A stretch of DNA of 64,000 nt from positions 248,001-312,000 of the forward strand of contig JAHLJZ010000003.1 in the NCBI GenBank assembly GCA_025602915.1, read 5' to 3'. The DNA is from Paraphysoderma sedebokerense (Eukaryota > Blastocladiomycota > Physodermatomycetes > Physodermatales > Physodermataceae). Made by a program: the position numbers and the translations under genes. Each line of letters starts with the position of its first letter. The stretch's first letter is position 1. Below, piece by piece: positions 12,299 to 29,008 of this stretch. Below the pieces are notes generated by a model. It saw nothing but the letters and a program-made list of their open reading frames with translations, was not told the origin of the DNA and searched no databases.

Positions 12299-12809
12299 AT
12301 GGCCAAGAGTAAGAATCACACTAATCATGTAAGTAGACATATGTATTATTGGGAAATCACACAGCTATTCGAATTATCATTGCTATGCTATAGTGTATAT
12401 CGTGATGCTCATTCCCTTTTTTTTATATCAACAGAACCAAAACCGCAAAGCTCACCGGTAAATTATTCCCCTTCACTGTTGTCTTTGCCAATTTCTACGA
12501 TGTGTTCTTTGATTAGATCCTTCTCCTGACAACCTCACTTGTGATCCTAACATATTGATTACCTTATTTCACTTCTCTCGAATTATGAATTATAACATAC
12601 TACAGCAATGGTATCAAGAAGGTCAAAACCCACCGTCACTCATCCTTGAAAGGTGTCGACCCTAAGTTCCGTCGCAACAGACGTTTCGCTCAAAAGGGTA
12701 ACGAGGTACAGATCGATTCAAGTGCATCATTTGGAAATACATTGCGTGGCAAATTTTAACTGAATACCTGTTTTAGGCTGTTAACCGTGCTAAGGCCGAA
12801 CAAAAGTAA
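12299..12809 (+). CDS. RPL29: 60S ribosomal protein eL29
   Basis: Four small exons encode [51 protein letters not shown] and [10 protein letters not shown] (written with breaks at the introns). This is the complete short, very basic eL29 of about 64 residues. The [20 protein letters not shown] start is diagnostic. eL29 sits on the large subunit near the peptidyl-transferase side and is eukaryote-specific. All introns have GT..AG ends. The second and longest (about 148 nt) shows no clear snoRNA boxes. Confidence 0.97.
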
Positions 12810-13098
12810 TGTTCTTGTACTTTGTTAAATAACCTGTGAGTGGATACTGGAATAAAAATACTCTTGTGAAATTTGTTTCATAATATTATCGTATGCTTTG
12901 TGTGCGCTTATGAGGGTTCTCTGTCTATTAATGTGCATGGCGAAAATACTTTGTACCCCGTTCAGTGAAGTTGAAGATGGAAGCTTGGTGAGCGCGGGTA
13001 AACAGATTAAAACGGCAGATGCTCCGTACATAGTCTGCCAATCTTTGCCCAGCCCCCACAAAAAATACTTCGACACCACAGCATTACAATTGTCTATT

Positions 13099-14118
13099 AT
13101 GACGAACGAAATAGATTTTATAAAGGCTTGCATCGAAGGGCAGCTGCCACTTGTAAAATCAGTTATTGACTCTGCCACGGGTCCCGAGTTGAAGAAGAAA
13201 CTACTACAAAAGAGAGACGAAGGTAGCTTCGATCATGTCGAGTTAACCAGAGACTGTCCAAAATCTTAATTGCTTACAATCATAAAGATGAAAGAACAGG
13301 CTTACATTGGGCTTGTAGCGGAAATCGAATCGATGTAGCTGATTACTTGCTTCGCCAAGGTGCGGATGTAAACTCTCAAGACGAGGTTTGAATCACTCGT
13401 GTAATATATTTTCAAGGTCGCATTATTGAGCCTTAAACTATTTGTATTTTTAGGCAAATTGGACCCCGTTACATATTGCATCATCTGCGGGTCATGAAGA
13501 TATCGTACGGTTACTTGTAGAATTCAAAGCTGATGTCAACTCTCAAACTGAAAACGGCCAAACACCACTGTATGTATTATTTGCTTACACTTCAAACAAG
13601 TATTAGGGATCAGTGTGCTTACATTATGGATTAGGCATTATGCAGCTTCAAAAAATCATTTGGAAGTAAGATAGTTTTATTAATTCTACGGTATTTTCTG
13701 CTCAGCGTCGCTAACTTCGGTTTCAACAGATTGGGGAATACCTATTAAGAAACGGGGCTAATCCAAACCTAGCTGACAAGGCCAAACAACTCCCTTTGTG
13801 CGTTTACTTCCTCTGATATTAACTAAGATATGAATATACTGAACTGACATGTATGGGATTATATACAGACATCGAGCAGCCGCAAAAGGCAACCTCAAAT
13901 TTGCTGAACTGCTGGTCACAAACAAGTCTAAAGTCAACAGCCAGGATCGCATAGGAAATACACCACTCCATCTCGCATGTGAAGAAGGAAACGGGCCTTT
14001 AGCTTTGTATTTGATCGAGACCTGCAATGCAGATCAAGATGCGGTGAACAGGGAAGGGAAAACGCCCGAAGAGATGGGCAGCGAATCGTTCAGAAAATGG
14101 TTCCAAAGACAGTTGTGA
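13099..14118 (+). CDS. NAS6: 26S proteasome assembly chaperone, gankyrin/Nas6 (ankyrin repeats)
   Basis: The start at 13099 (MTNEIDFIKACIEGQL) matches the usual gankyrin start. An upstream in-frame ATG at 12898 only extends into non-conserved sequence. Six exons give about 225 residues made almost wholly of ankyrin repeats: RTGLHWACSGNRIDVADYLL, TPLHIASSAGHEDIVRLL, QTPLHYAASKNHLEIGEYLL, HRAAAKGNLKFAELLV and NTPLHLACEEGNGPLALYLI. It ends EEMGSESFRKWFQRQL. Human PSMD10 and yeast Nas6 have the same size and layout. They bind the Rpt3 C-domain and chaperone assembly of the proteasome base. Ankyrin proteins are hard to separate by eye, but the length and N-terminus favour this assignment. Confidence 0.85.
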
Positions 14119-14316
14119 ATAACAACATAGCAATATTTTGCAGAATGTATAATGTCGGGCATGAATGGCAATGTAATATAAGGAATAATGGGTATTCTCC
14201 ACTCGAGAGGCTGTGCTTAACTCTGGCCAATCACGTTCCACACTTCGTCGTACTTCAACTCCGTCCTCCCTCATCTTGGCCCTCACTGCCATCCCACTTC
14301 CACCGCAATTTTCATC

Positions 14317-15785
14317 ATGTCTTCAGGTTATAGACTTAGTACGATGAGTACATCATCCAGCGGCTCTTTGCGGCCACTCTCCTCCGACCTCAACACTTAT
14401 CTTACGCAGTATTACAACGATGCCGATAGAATGGAAAATACGCTCGACGAAATGTCGAATTCAAAAATGGACCCCGCTTTTAAAGAGGAGTTGACAGCTA
14501 TTGAGAATTGGTTTAAGGTTTTAAGTGAGCCCGAAAGAACCTCGACTTTGTACACTCTTTTTCAGTACTTGACTCCAGTTCAAATAAGGTGATTATACGA
14601 ACCGTACCAGCTTTGAAGCCGAGATTGAACTCAACCGGTTGACTCTTCCCTTACTTAGATTTTTCCTCAACATTTTGCAACAATTGGCTAAACGCAACGA
14701 CCCCAATTGGTTGTATTCTCCGGCTGTTTCGGAAAGAGGTATATTTCATTCATTCTTTCTATTCTCATTGTCTTATATCGTCAGATTGTCTGACTCTGGA
14801 TGCATTTTGTAGGAGATTCCCGGCCTCCCTCAATGATGTCAGCTGCCGATGACGGAGGGTTTAGCGGTGATATGCTGAATGAGCGACTGAACGCTATGAG
14901 AAACAGCCAATCCCTTAGTCGACGCTTGTTTGATCGACACTCTTTAAATGTTTCCGATGCAGAACATCAGCTCAGAAATTTAGACATTTCAGACTCAACC
15001 AACGGTTACCGTAGACCTAAATCTATTGAAGGAGAGCTCTTCCATCCTCAAACTGCTATTCGTCGACCTAAAAGTGTCGAATTTGAAACTGCGGCGTCTC
15101 AATGGAACTCTCCAAGTCCCCGTTTGGCCAACAACCTTGAAGCCAGCGTCAAAATTTTGGAAACGTTAACTACCGCAAATGATGCCCAACCTCTAGTTCA
15201 AGATCCTTATCATCTTTCACCGAATGTTCGTCACAACCGCGGATCGTCCCATTCTCGTTCGTCTTCCCCCGCTATGCCAGGCAGACCCACATCCCCAGCT
15301 CCTATTGGTCCTCCCTCTCGGCCATCTTCTCCCAGACCTGCATCTAACCCAGCTGCTCTCGCTACTGGCGCTTATTATGCGTCTGATTCTACTCAAGCAT
15401 CTCCTCCGGGAACGAAATCTTCAAGCCCCGGGCGGCGAAGCTCTTCCGAGTCAAGGGAGGCCGTGATGAAGAGTAACGGCAGTGCCGGCGGTGCCGGAAT
15501 TGGGTCAATTGATTTCGAAATCCTCGAAGGTATGCAGCTCTCTATTATAATTTGTAGTGAATTATTTAAGCTGACAATGACATTTTAGATATCCCGAGAT
15601 GGTTGAAGTCTTTGAGGCTACACAAATACACTCCGAATTTAGAACATATGAAATGGCGACGAATCATAGAATTAACGGATGAAGATCTATCGACTCTTGG
15701 GGTTTCTGCCCTTGGTGCTCGTACTAAATTTCTGAAGATTTTTAGTCAGATTAAAGAGGAAGGCATCCAAAGAGGATTGCTTTAA
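14317..15785 (+). CDS. VTS1: SAM-domain RNA-binding protein Vts1/Smaug
   Basis: Four exons give about 420 residues. An N-terminal helical region ([19 protein letters not shown], then [17 protein letters not shown]) resembles the Smaug similarity region. A long Ser/Pro-rich linker follows. The C-terminal SAM domain (about residues 358-415) reads [20 protein letters not shown], then [20 protein letters not shown] and [13 protein letters not shown]. This is the RNA-hairpin-binding SAM of Vts1/Smaug, with the [10 protein letters not shown] helix that contacts the CNGG loop. The family recruits Ccr4-Not to mRNAs carrying Smaug recognition elements and promotes deadenylation in the cytoplasm. All three introns join in frame. 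Confidence 0.93.
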
Positions 15786-16072
15786 AGTGAGAATATGAAA
15801 GTAGGCGTCGTGAACTGAACGGATAAACCAATTTTTTTAAAAATAGGATTCTTTAATCTTTATGTGAATCAAAATTTCCTTGTAGATATATGTTCTTTAT
15901 TATATTTGTATTTTACTTTAATTAGTCCACAATAATAACTTGCAATGAGGCATGACAGCTGTTGGCTTATGTCCACATCCTCCCGTTTTGACACCGTGCA
16001 CTCAAACTCTGTGGCGTCTAATTTGGGTCTTTCGCTCCTTCATGACGAACACATAAACGTTGATACTGATAA

Positions 16073-17999
<1,927 letters not shown>

Positions 18000-18401
18000 A
18001 CCGTTATAATTATTTTTATCATCTATTTCTGCATATGTCCATAAATGAACACATCTGCTGTTACGTATATCATATCACATCTTGGTAATTGCTTACAGAC
18101 AGATTCAAGAGGATAGAGCATATATTGATTATTAGGGGATGGCCTTAAATAGGCTGTAACTCCATGAAAAATTTCTCCATACTTTATTTATCCGAACAAA
18201 CACAGAATAAAATATATTGATTTAGAACCAAACGGAAACAGGAGTTGGGAAATCATGCATTTTGATTATCATACAATGTTTCTTTCATCATTCCTCGGCT
18301 TCAGATGCAATTGATTGAAACAGAACAACAACAGCAAAGAATTTAAATTTAAGACCACGACAGGGTATTCAGGCACATCATAATACTTCAATATCCAATG
18401 T
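18000..18401. other. Convergent 3' region of dehydratase and kinesin genes
   Basis: AT-rich spacer of about 400 bp between two converging genes, with AATAAA-like signals on both strands. No gene is visible. Confidence 0.5.
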
Positions 18402-21591
<3,190 letters not shown>

Positions 21592-22563
21592 TGGTGGAAT
21601 CAGCCGGAGTTTGAATGCGTGGGAGGAGCTGATGATATCAACGGAGACAGAAATTGGGATGCAGATGAAGAGGGAGGAAGGAAAGACACTCCTTGTGTTT
21701 ATAGGAAGAAGGACAGAGGCTGTGTATGTGAATGAAAGGAGGAACAGGGGAATGCAGATGCGGGATGACGGAACGAGCGCATCAGAGAGCGAAGCGTTGC
21801 CGGTGAGATCACCAGATACTGTGTTTATATTGATTTATTGCAGGAATATGGATTCCATTTGTATTTTTAATTTGCTTATATCCTCTCGAATCATTGCCAT
21901 TGCGCATTAGCCATCGTCCCTTCACCACATACTGCGATGTTGGCACATCCATCGCATGGTCCGAGTCTACGACATTGAAGTCAAATATATGCAGCTTCGC
22001 TTAAGTTACGAATGCTCGTAACTAGTATGAGAGAAGCCTGCGTAAAATGGACATTCCTTCTATTATTGAACGGATCAATGTATTCATTCAGCAAAGCAAT
22101 TCATGGGCCTCTAACCCGCAAACCTATTGTGCGAAATTCAATCGGTTTATACGAAAAAAAGACATACTTTATATTATACGTTGTAAGAACCGGCAGCCCA
22201 TCGTTCCCATCGTACTATTTGCAATAAATTGGATGATTTCATTTACTAGCAAAAAATACATCTATGCTTGGACTAGAATCAATATGCGACATGCATACCC
22301 TGCATCTGCGGGCGTGCGAGTCAGTTGAATAGACGATTGAAATTCATAATATGATGTTTCCCATTCCGTATCAAGATCCACCACAGTCCACAGATGTATG
22401 CCCATTGGCAGACGAGACAAGGACAACAGCACAGGGACAATGCCCTGTTGCTAAATTTAGAGTTCCGCGTGCCTTGCTGAGCTTTCCACTTTTTTCTGTA
22501 TAAAAAGTCTGCGGAATCACATCCACTCCACCCACTCCCCAACAGTAGACAACATCCGCAAAC
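21592..22563. other. Divergent intergenic region between kinesin-13 and MscS channel
   Basis: About 970 bp containing both promoters. A TATA element lies at 22499-22507. Several short frames occur but none has recognisable homology. I see no RNA gene. Confidence 0.45.
22499..22507 (+). promoter_or_regulatory. TATA box of the MscS channel gene
   Basis: TATAAAAAG lies 57 bp upstream of the ATG at 22564. Confidence 0.5.
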
Positions 22564-25113
22564 ATGGCCGATTTAGACGATGTGGTCGTCGACTACTATG
22601 CTGCTGCCCGCATGCAATCTGACATCTTGGACGACTCAACCACTGGCGCTGCCTCCGCTGATAAGGCCCCAACTGGCAGAGACTATGCCGCCGCTGCCGC
22701 CGCAACCCAACAAACCACCCGACCCAGAAAGAACACTGCCGTTAGCTCAAAGAGTATGAAGAGCGGTAGAAGTAGAAAGTCTGACGGGCAAAAGCCCTTC
22801 AATTGGGAACTTGAGGATTTCGAAACTAGTACAGTTGAAGATCGCAGTTTTTCGAAAGAAAGGACTAGGAGATGCCAGTGGTTTTTCAACTTCACGGCTT
22901 CTCTGCCGCTCTGGCTAAATACATTGGTATGCTATTTTGAAAAGAATTCAGAATTCACTGCGCGCGGTGGCCTTCATTTCTTTGGCGTTCCATCGAAACT
23001 AACAGATATGTTCTTTTTATAGATCAACATCATTGTTGGCGATGCCATCATATTTGCCTGTCTAGGTATTCCAGATTTACTGAATATCTTGTCTCAAGGT
23101 GGATTGGACCAAGGCTTTTTAAAATGGGAATCGAAGTTAAATATTGGAAATATGCCACTTTTTCACTGGGTAAATCAATTTTGGTTCTTTGCTGTTCCAT
23201 ATCCGAAAGACCTGCTCACCATGATTTACTTTTATGTAGTCTATCTATTTGTGTATCAGTTGGACCTTGTTCTTCCTTTGTCGTTTTGCTATCTCTGTGA
23301 TCCCTGGTATTTTGAACAGAATCGTAGATGTATCCCTTGGAAGCTATTACTCGGAGTATGTTGAGGTATTGGCAGTCTTCTCATTCTCACCGTTCGAAAT
23401 AATATGCTAACAAAATTTTTCGACGCAGGATTACCTCAATTATCTCCTTAGAATCCGCAAGAAGCTCTACTACGCTCTTTGGTTAATATTGTCATTTGTG
23501 GCTTGGGTTGCTTTCATTGGTGTTAACTGGTCATGGAAGTCGAAAGGTAGCGATTGGACCGAGACTTTCGCAAGGGTTCTCCTTGTGTTGTTCGTTGGTT
23601 CTGCCTTATGGTAAGCCCTTTGCTGCCACATCTGTTTCACTATCCATTCCGCTCATTGTATGTTTCCGGGAACAGGGCTGCTGAAAAATTGATGTTGGAA
23701 GTCATTGCCACAAGATTTCACCGCCGCGCTTATGGTGATCGTATTCGTGTGTCGAAGTTTGCCAATTCTGTTTTGACAAAATTATCCGTGGCCTTAACTC
23801 CTGGTAAACCGACTGAAGACGAATCTGAAGTGAAGTCTCAGGACACACTCAACAATGGCGTGGCTATCGTTCAGAAAGCCGGAAATTTTATTCGGAAGAC
23901 AGCCCAAAAAGCGGTTAAGAATATTGGCAATGGTATGTCAGGTTTCGGCGAGTTTGGTCTGTTGTGCGCTGTGTTAAAGTCTCCATATTCTTATAGAGCT
24001 CAAGAACGTCATCGATCCTTTTGCGAATGCTACGACATTTATTCCTCCCCCTGGTCTCCCGGCTGCCCAATTAGCCAAAGCACTGTTTGAGGCTCTGATC
24101 ACCAGTCCGGAACAAGACGAAATCGTCGTTGAAAATTTTCTCCCTTATTTCAGCTCCGAAGAAGAGGCCCAATTGGCATTCTCACTATTCGACAAAGATG
24201 GAAATGGCGATATTAGTAAAAGCGAAATGAGAAACGTGATTACTGAAATTGCTATTGAAAAACAAAGTATTGAAGACTCTTTATGCGATGTGGCAAAGGC
24301 TGTTGGCGCTTTAGATTATTTCTTAGGGTATGATGTTCCTGTTACTCTCCTCTAAAGTTTGTATTTCATGTTTTAACTAGATAATTATTTAGAGCGATTT
24401 TCGTTTTTCTCTACATTTTGCTTGCTTTCACAATCTTCAAAGTACCAGTCGAAACCTTCATCTCAACTATTCTGGCTTTCCTCCTTCCAACTACTTTTAT
24501 CTTCGGTGCTTCTCTTAAAAACACCTTCGAATCTATCATCTTCCTCTTCATCACTCATCCATTCGATGTCGGTGACCGTGTCGATATTGACACTGACTCC
24601 TACGTTGTGAAATCCATGTCGATTAATTCTACTGCCCTTACCCGCATTGATGGAAAAGTTGTCTACGCTCCAAACACTGTCCTCGCCAACAAATTCATTC
24701 ATAATGTCCGTCGATCTGGCCGACAAAGCGAGAAAATTGTTCTCAAAGTCGACATCAAGACTTCAAACGAAGAGATTGGCGAATTAGAAAAACGATTAAT
24801 TCTGTTCTTGAGGGAACATAACAGAGACTTTATCCCAAAGTTGTCTATTGTCATCCAAGATGTACTATTGGCTGAAAATGTCATGTTGTTGACAATGAAT
24901 GTTGAGCACAAATCAAATTTCCAAGACGGTGGAAAGAAGATTCAGAGAAGAAATAGGGTATGTCAAATTTCGGATCCTCAAGCTCTTAATGTTTCATGTC
25001 TGACATCATCTATCTGCCTTCAGTTTATGCATGCTCTTAGGGACACGCTTGAACAAGTTGGAATCAACTGCCCCGCCAGCGGTGCTGCCGAAAGTGTTTT
25101 CCAGTGGAAATAA
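22564..25113 (+). CDS. MscS-family mechanosensitive channel with EF-hand (fungal Msy type)
   Basis: Multi-exon gene of roughly 680 residues starting MADLDDVVVDYYAAARMQSD. An Ala-rich disordered N-terminus precedes several hydrophobic segments. In-frame splicing at 23170-23240 gives HWSIYLCISWTLFFLCRFA, the conserved fungal MscS segment. This is followed by RKKLYYALWLILSFVAW and then by AAEKLMLEVIATRFHR. A canonical EF-hand (DKDGNGDISKSE) comes next. The pore and MscS beta domain follow (FGASLKNTFESIIFLFITHP, DVGDRVDIDTD, and the segment from ALTRIDGKVVYAPNTVLANK). In Schizosaccharomyces the homologues Msy1/Msy2 lie in the ER membrane and shape calcium release on hypo-osmotic shock. The EF-hand places calcium sensing next to the pore. 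A wall-less zoospore would have obvious use for such a channel, which is inference. Confidence 0.93.
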
Positions 25114-25554
25114 TTTAATATATAGCTTAATCAATCTTTTATTGTAAATGAAAAGTATTACTTCGATATTTTGTGGAGTTTTTTTATGATTTGTTGGACC
25201 GGCTAAATTATATTATTAATCTTAATAGATAATTGACTTTTAAATTTATCAGTCAATAACACTCATCTTTCCTCTGGGAGTCATTACTAGCGATCTCTTA
25301 CAGCAATGCGAATGTACTTCTGATTCATTTGTATTAAGAAGAGACGAGAACATAGGAGTGGTGGATACATCAATTACACAAAAACAGCTATGGTACATCC
25401 TAGCCAAATATGATGGACTTATTTGGGGATACTATATAATATCAGTTTACAGCTAAGCGAAATACAACATCAGCGAATGTCGTAGCTCATTCAGCCGGTG
25501 TTTATTCGACTTTTAAGATCTTGAGACGACGCTGATATAAAGATACAAGAACAT
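25114..25554. other. Convergent 3' region of MscS and PACRG genes
   Basis: About 440 bp of AT-rich spacer. No gene or repeat is seen. Confidence 0.4.
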
Positions 25555-26708
25555 TTAGCTGCAATGTTATAGCCGAAATCAATGAATTGGGGAACAATTT
25601 CAAACCTTTCATAAGTGGGTACCATGTATTTAATATTAATAAATGCGTCTTCACCACCATGCGTTTCAAGTCTTTCTAATGTTTCTTGAATCAAGTCTCC
25701 TATGTTTTCGCGTTTTTGTTGGGCAAAGTAAATGCCATCTCCGAGATTAACTGTTTATACAACCAATGAGATAAAGAGAGAAAACGTTAAGCTTTCATTT
25801 GATGCAGTTATTGTGATCAATCAAGATGGTTGTTTCATACCATTTTTGTTTTTGAACAAATTAAAGATTGGCAAAATTTGTCTGTAGTATGGGACAAGCG
25901 CTTCACCTACTTGATCGGCCGATTCGACAAGATGTTGTAACACCTTAAGAGTGGTGCAGATGACTTGAGGGTTTCGAGTATTCAGCGCCCCTGTGGAGGA
26001 AATAAGGGAAATGGATTGGTATGCGAGTTAGTCTGACGTAAGAAGATGGTTCGCCATCGATGGAGGACGCGGAACTAAACTCCTAAGTTAATACCGAAAA
26101 AGCTTACTTTTAATAGGGATAATAAGTTGAGGTACTACAGGTAAAATTTTATCCCCTCCTTTATCTAATAAATCGTGAACTCCTTGTCTCGCCAAGAAAG
26201 CATATGGTTCCTCTGTTTCACAAAGACCAGAGAAGAAAAGGGGCAGGTAATGATGATAATCGAGCTTTTCAATGTCCACCTGTATTTTTAGTTAGAGAAA
26301 ATACCAGACAAAAAGAAGTATCCAAATGATGAGTGGCCAAAATCTAAAATAAATGGATATCAGAAAGTTGGGTAACCTTCCAGCTGATTTTGTTTCCTTT
26401 TGCATCATGGCCGACGGAAATGGGGAAATCTCCTCGATTGTAAAGTTTTCGAAAAGCTTTGAATTATTGTGACATCAGAGAATTGCAACGAAAAATGATA
26501 TAACGGAGAGTTAGTCGCAGTACGTTAACTAAGTTTAACACAGTTGCCCATTTTAACTATCAAATGGTTACCCATTTTCGATGTATGAGATCCTAAGGAC
26601 CAGATCTTGTTAATACTTACTCGAAATTTCTTTACTGTCTTTATCTCTTCTGGCTTCGGCGCCAGCTCTAGGTGGAGAAGATCCTTTTGGAGCGAAAAAG
26701 CCGGACAT
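25555..26708 (-). CDS. PACRG: PACRG, inner-junction protein of ciliary doublet microtubules
   Basis: Five or six exons. The start at 26708 encodes [20 protein letters not shown]. Then come [78 protein letters not shown], the segment [56 protein letters not shown] and [13 protein letters not shown]. This is nearly residue-for-residue PACRG. A last intron (donor GTTTGA, acceptor TTGCAG) gives the end VPTYES and stop at 25555; reading through instead would add an unconserved tail to 25491. PACRG with FAP20 closes the inner junction between A and B tubules of flagellar doublets. It is retained only where flagella are or were made, so this gene is the best marker of a flagellated life stage here. 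An ACGCGT box lies 170 bp upstream. Confidence 0.95.
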
Positions 26709-27288
26709 AGACTATGGTCGACACGAGTAAATAGGCGATAAACTGAGTATAATGGAACGACTTAAGTAGAATATTCAGCTTAATGAAGCCGATGGGATCT
26801 ATGTTTTGTAGAGTAAGTTGAATGTAAAATGTATGAAAGAGTGTTGAGACGATGCATGAAGTCAAAGGTGAGGTGATACGCGTCGTGATCTTCAATAGAC
26901 TGTCGAGCCAGAATTTCAGAGTTCCGAGTGGAAGTTTCAAATTACTTTAAAAAGGGATGTCATATCCCAGTCCGTCTATTTACAAGGTTATATATAATTT
27001 ACTCATGTAATGTCTGGATTCACCCAGCCTAAACATTGGGAAGTCAAGATTGTTCTAATCCTTCAGTTTCATTTTCATGACATTTGGCAACTCAGTTCGC
27101 GTAACACACAAATATCAAGTTACGTCACAAAAATACATAAGACATTGAAGGATAATCATTGTGCTTGGGAAGTTGACCGGATGTATTGCTCTTGTTATTC
27201 CCCCGCAATTCACGCTACAGTGCTTGTGGTAGATACAGCTATTATCATGATGCGATTTAAATCGACACAGGGAGGAAAAAATAGTGAA
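26709..27288. other. Intergenic region upstream of PACRG
   Basis: About 580 bp between the PACRG start and the orphan gene's stop. It contains an ACGCGT box at 26878-26883. Overlapping short frames (for example 26668-26940 minus) are out of frame with PACRG and lack homology. Confidence 0.4.
26878..26883. promoter_or_regulatory. ACGCGT (MCB-like) box upstream of PACRG
   Basis: The palindrome ACGCGT lies about 170 bp before the PACRG start. In fungi this is the MBF (Mbp1-Swi6) site. A single hexamer may be chance. Confidence 0.25.
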
Positions 27289-28344
27289 CTAGCGATTACT
27301 AACAACAGTACAACACTGCTCTAATACCGCAAACCCCATTGACGAGATGTCTCTTTTGAGTAAATCAGTGTCCTTATACCGTCGTACCCACTTGTCAACC
27401 GGCCTGAAATACCTATACATCACTACCGGATCTTTTGATTGTAGCGTCGTGTTATTACCCATCCCAGATACAGCGTGAAAATCCCCCACTTTTATTCTCT
27501 CCATCTCATCCTCCCAAATGTAAAATAATGGTTCCACAGAAATTTCACGCGCTTCGTGGATACTCACTTTCTTCCGTTTTTGAGAGTCCAATTCAACAGG
27601 GTTATGAAGGGTCTGGAACTCTTCATTCAATGATCGATACCAGAGATAGTTCAGGTCATATACATCCATTCCAGGCGGATATGCAGTTTGAGAATTCAAT
27701 TCTGCGTTAATTGATGACTCTGTTTCTGGCGTTTCCGGCGGCGTCTGGCCAGCATGATTTGTGTCAGTTGAATCCCAAATTTTAGGCTGTCGAGGTAATT
27801 TAATTGCATTAGATATAGCAGTTTTAAATGCAAAGATTGGCGATATTGTCGCGGGTTTAATGGAAGCTTCAGAAGACTGTAGACTGGAATTCGCTGAATC
27901 CACGGGTATTTCTTTTATCATAGATGGATTGAACTTGGCGTAAACATTAGCCTTCAGTATCTTGTACCAATTTTTAGGAACTTTAGTCAGCCAATTAAAT
28001 TTTTGTGTTTGAATCGGTTTTGTATGTTTTAGACGTTTCAGAATAGATTTCCTAGGCCTTCGATTTGGTTGGTACGAGAAACGTATCGGATTTCTCTCTT
28101 GCACCTAACATTGTTGGGAACATGCAGAAATAGTTCCACAGCAACAAGTTCGATTTAGTTTACCGAACGAAGCATTCAAGATATGAAAAATTACTTTTTG
28201 AATTCCATCCTTGTCGACTGCAGCAGGCTGTAACACCTTTGGTTTAACTTCCGGACGGTCCTTGGTTCGATCTTTTATTGTGAGCTTATTGTCTTCTATC
28301 TGACAAACAAGTGATCGAGATTTCACTGGAGGTAATGAAGACAT
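27289..28344 (-). CDS. Uncharacterised basic protein, two exons
   Basis: The exon beginning MSSLPPVKSRSLVCQIEDNK joins in frame, through an intron with donor GTAATT and acceptor TGTTAG, to VQERNPIRFSYQPNRRPRKS and a long second exon. This gives about 320 residues. It is Lys/Arg-rich at the start, with a disordered middle (TPPETPETESS) and a C-terminal part with aromatic residues (DVYDLNYLWYRSLNEEFQTL, EPLFYIWEDEMERIKVGDF, YRYFRPVDKWVRRYKD). There is no signal peptide or membrane segment. I do not recognise the family. It lies between PACRG and an F-box gene on the same strand. The long open second exon and clean splice support a real gene. Confidence 0.6.
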
Positions 28345-29008
28345 TCTTGATGTTGATAGTTAAGTGTCCTTAAGTGTCGAGATCTGAAGACAAAGCCGTT
28401 TAGCTAGCGGAGAATAAGTAACGGAAATAGGCTACTTTTGCGTTGAACCTCGATAGACGATGTCATATACCTTTGTAAAATATAATGGAATATTGCCAAA
28501 CTAGTCTAATTCTTTAAAGATAATGTTGTTGATGAATATACAAAGAGGGACAATCGAAAGTGCAGCTCGCAGGTTGTCGGCTCTGTCGTGCTCCTCTCCA
28601 CCTTACAGGTGATTCGTCAGGAATGTCAGCGAATTTTCGCGGAATGGGATAGCAGAAATGAAAAACTTATGTAAAACGTCGGCCGCAGCAATTATAATTA
28701 TTGTTTCCTTCCTGTAGCTGGCATTAACTAATTTAGCGCTTCAGATGATATGATGACGAAATAAGCATAAAAGGGGCAGTAAAATTCAATTCATATTGTA
28801 CAAAGATACATCAAAAAGAGCGATAGTATCATCGATATTACATAATCCAACGTAGCACTTGGCTGAGACTTAAATCTACATGTTACCTGCGAGTTGTAAA
28901 AAGAACTCGATAAAGAGGTTGTCTTGTCACAACCTTCTGTCCGATAATTCGAAAGCGTGAGTGTACTACTTCCTGCGCGCATTTTTATACAAGCCGTTCC
29001 ATATTCCT
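28345..29008. other. Intergenic region upstream of the orphan gene
   Basis: About 660 bp. It holds an E2F-like sequence TTTTCGCGG at 28634-28642. The 73-residue frame at 28791-29012 lies in the 3' flank of the F-box gene, lacks homology and is probably not coding. Confidence 0.35.
28634..28642 (+). promoter_or_regulatory. E2F-like site upstream of the orphan gene
   Basis: TTTTCGCGG, followed by AA, resembles the E2F/DP consensus TTTSGCGS. It lies about 290 bp before the orphan start, and an E2F gene lies 6.5 kb away. This may be chance. Confidence 0.25.

Noticed and set aside
26668-26940. 90-residue hydrophobic minus-strand frame over the PACRG start
   Set aside because: Different frame from PACRG and no recognised domain.
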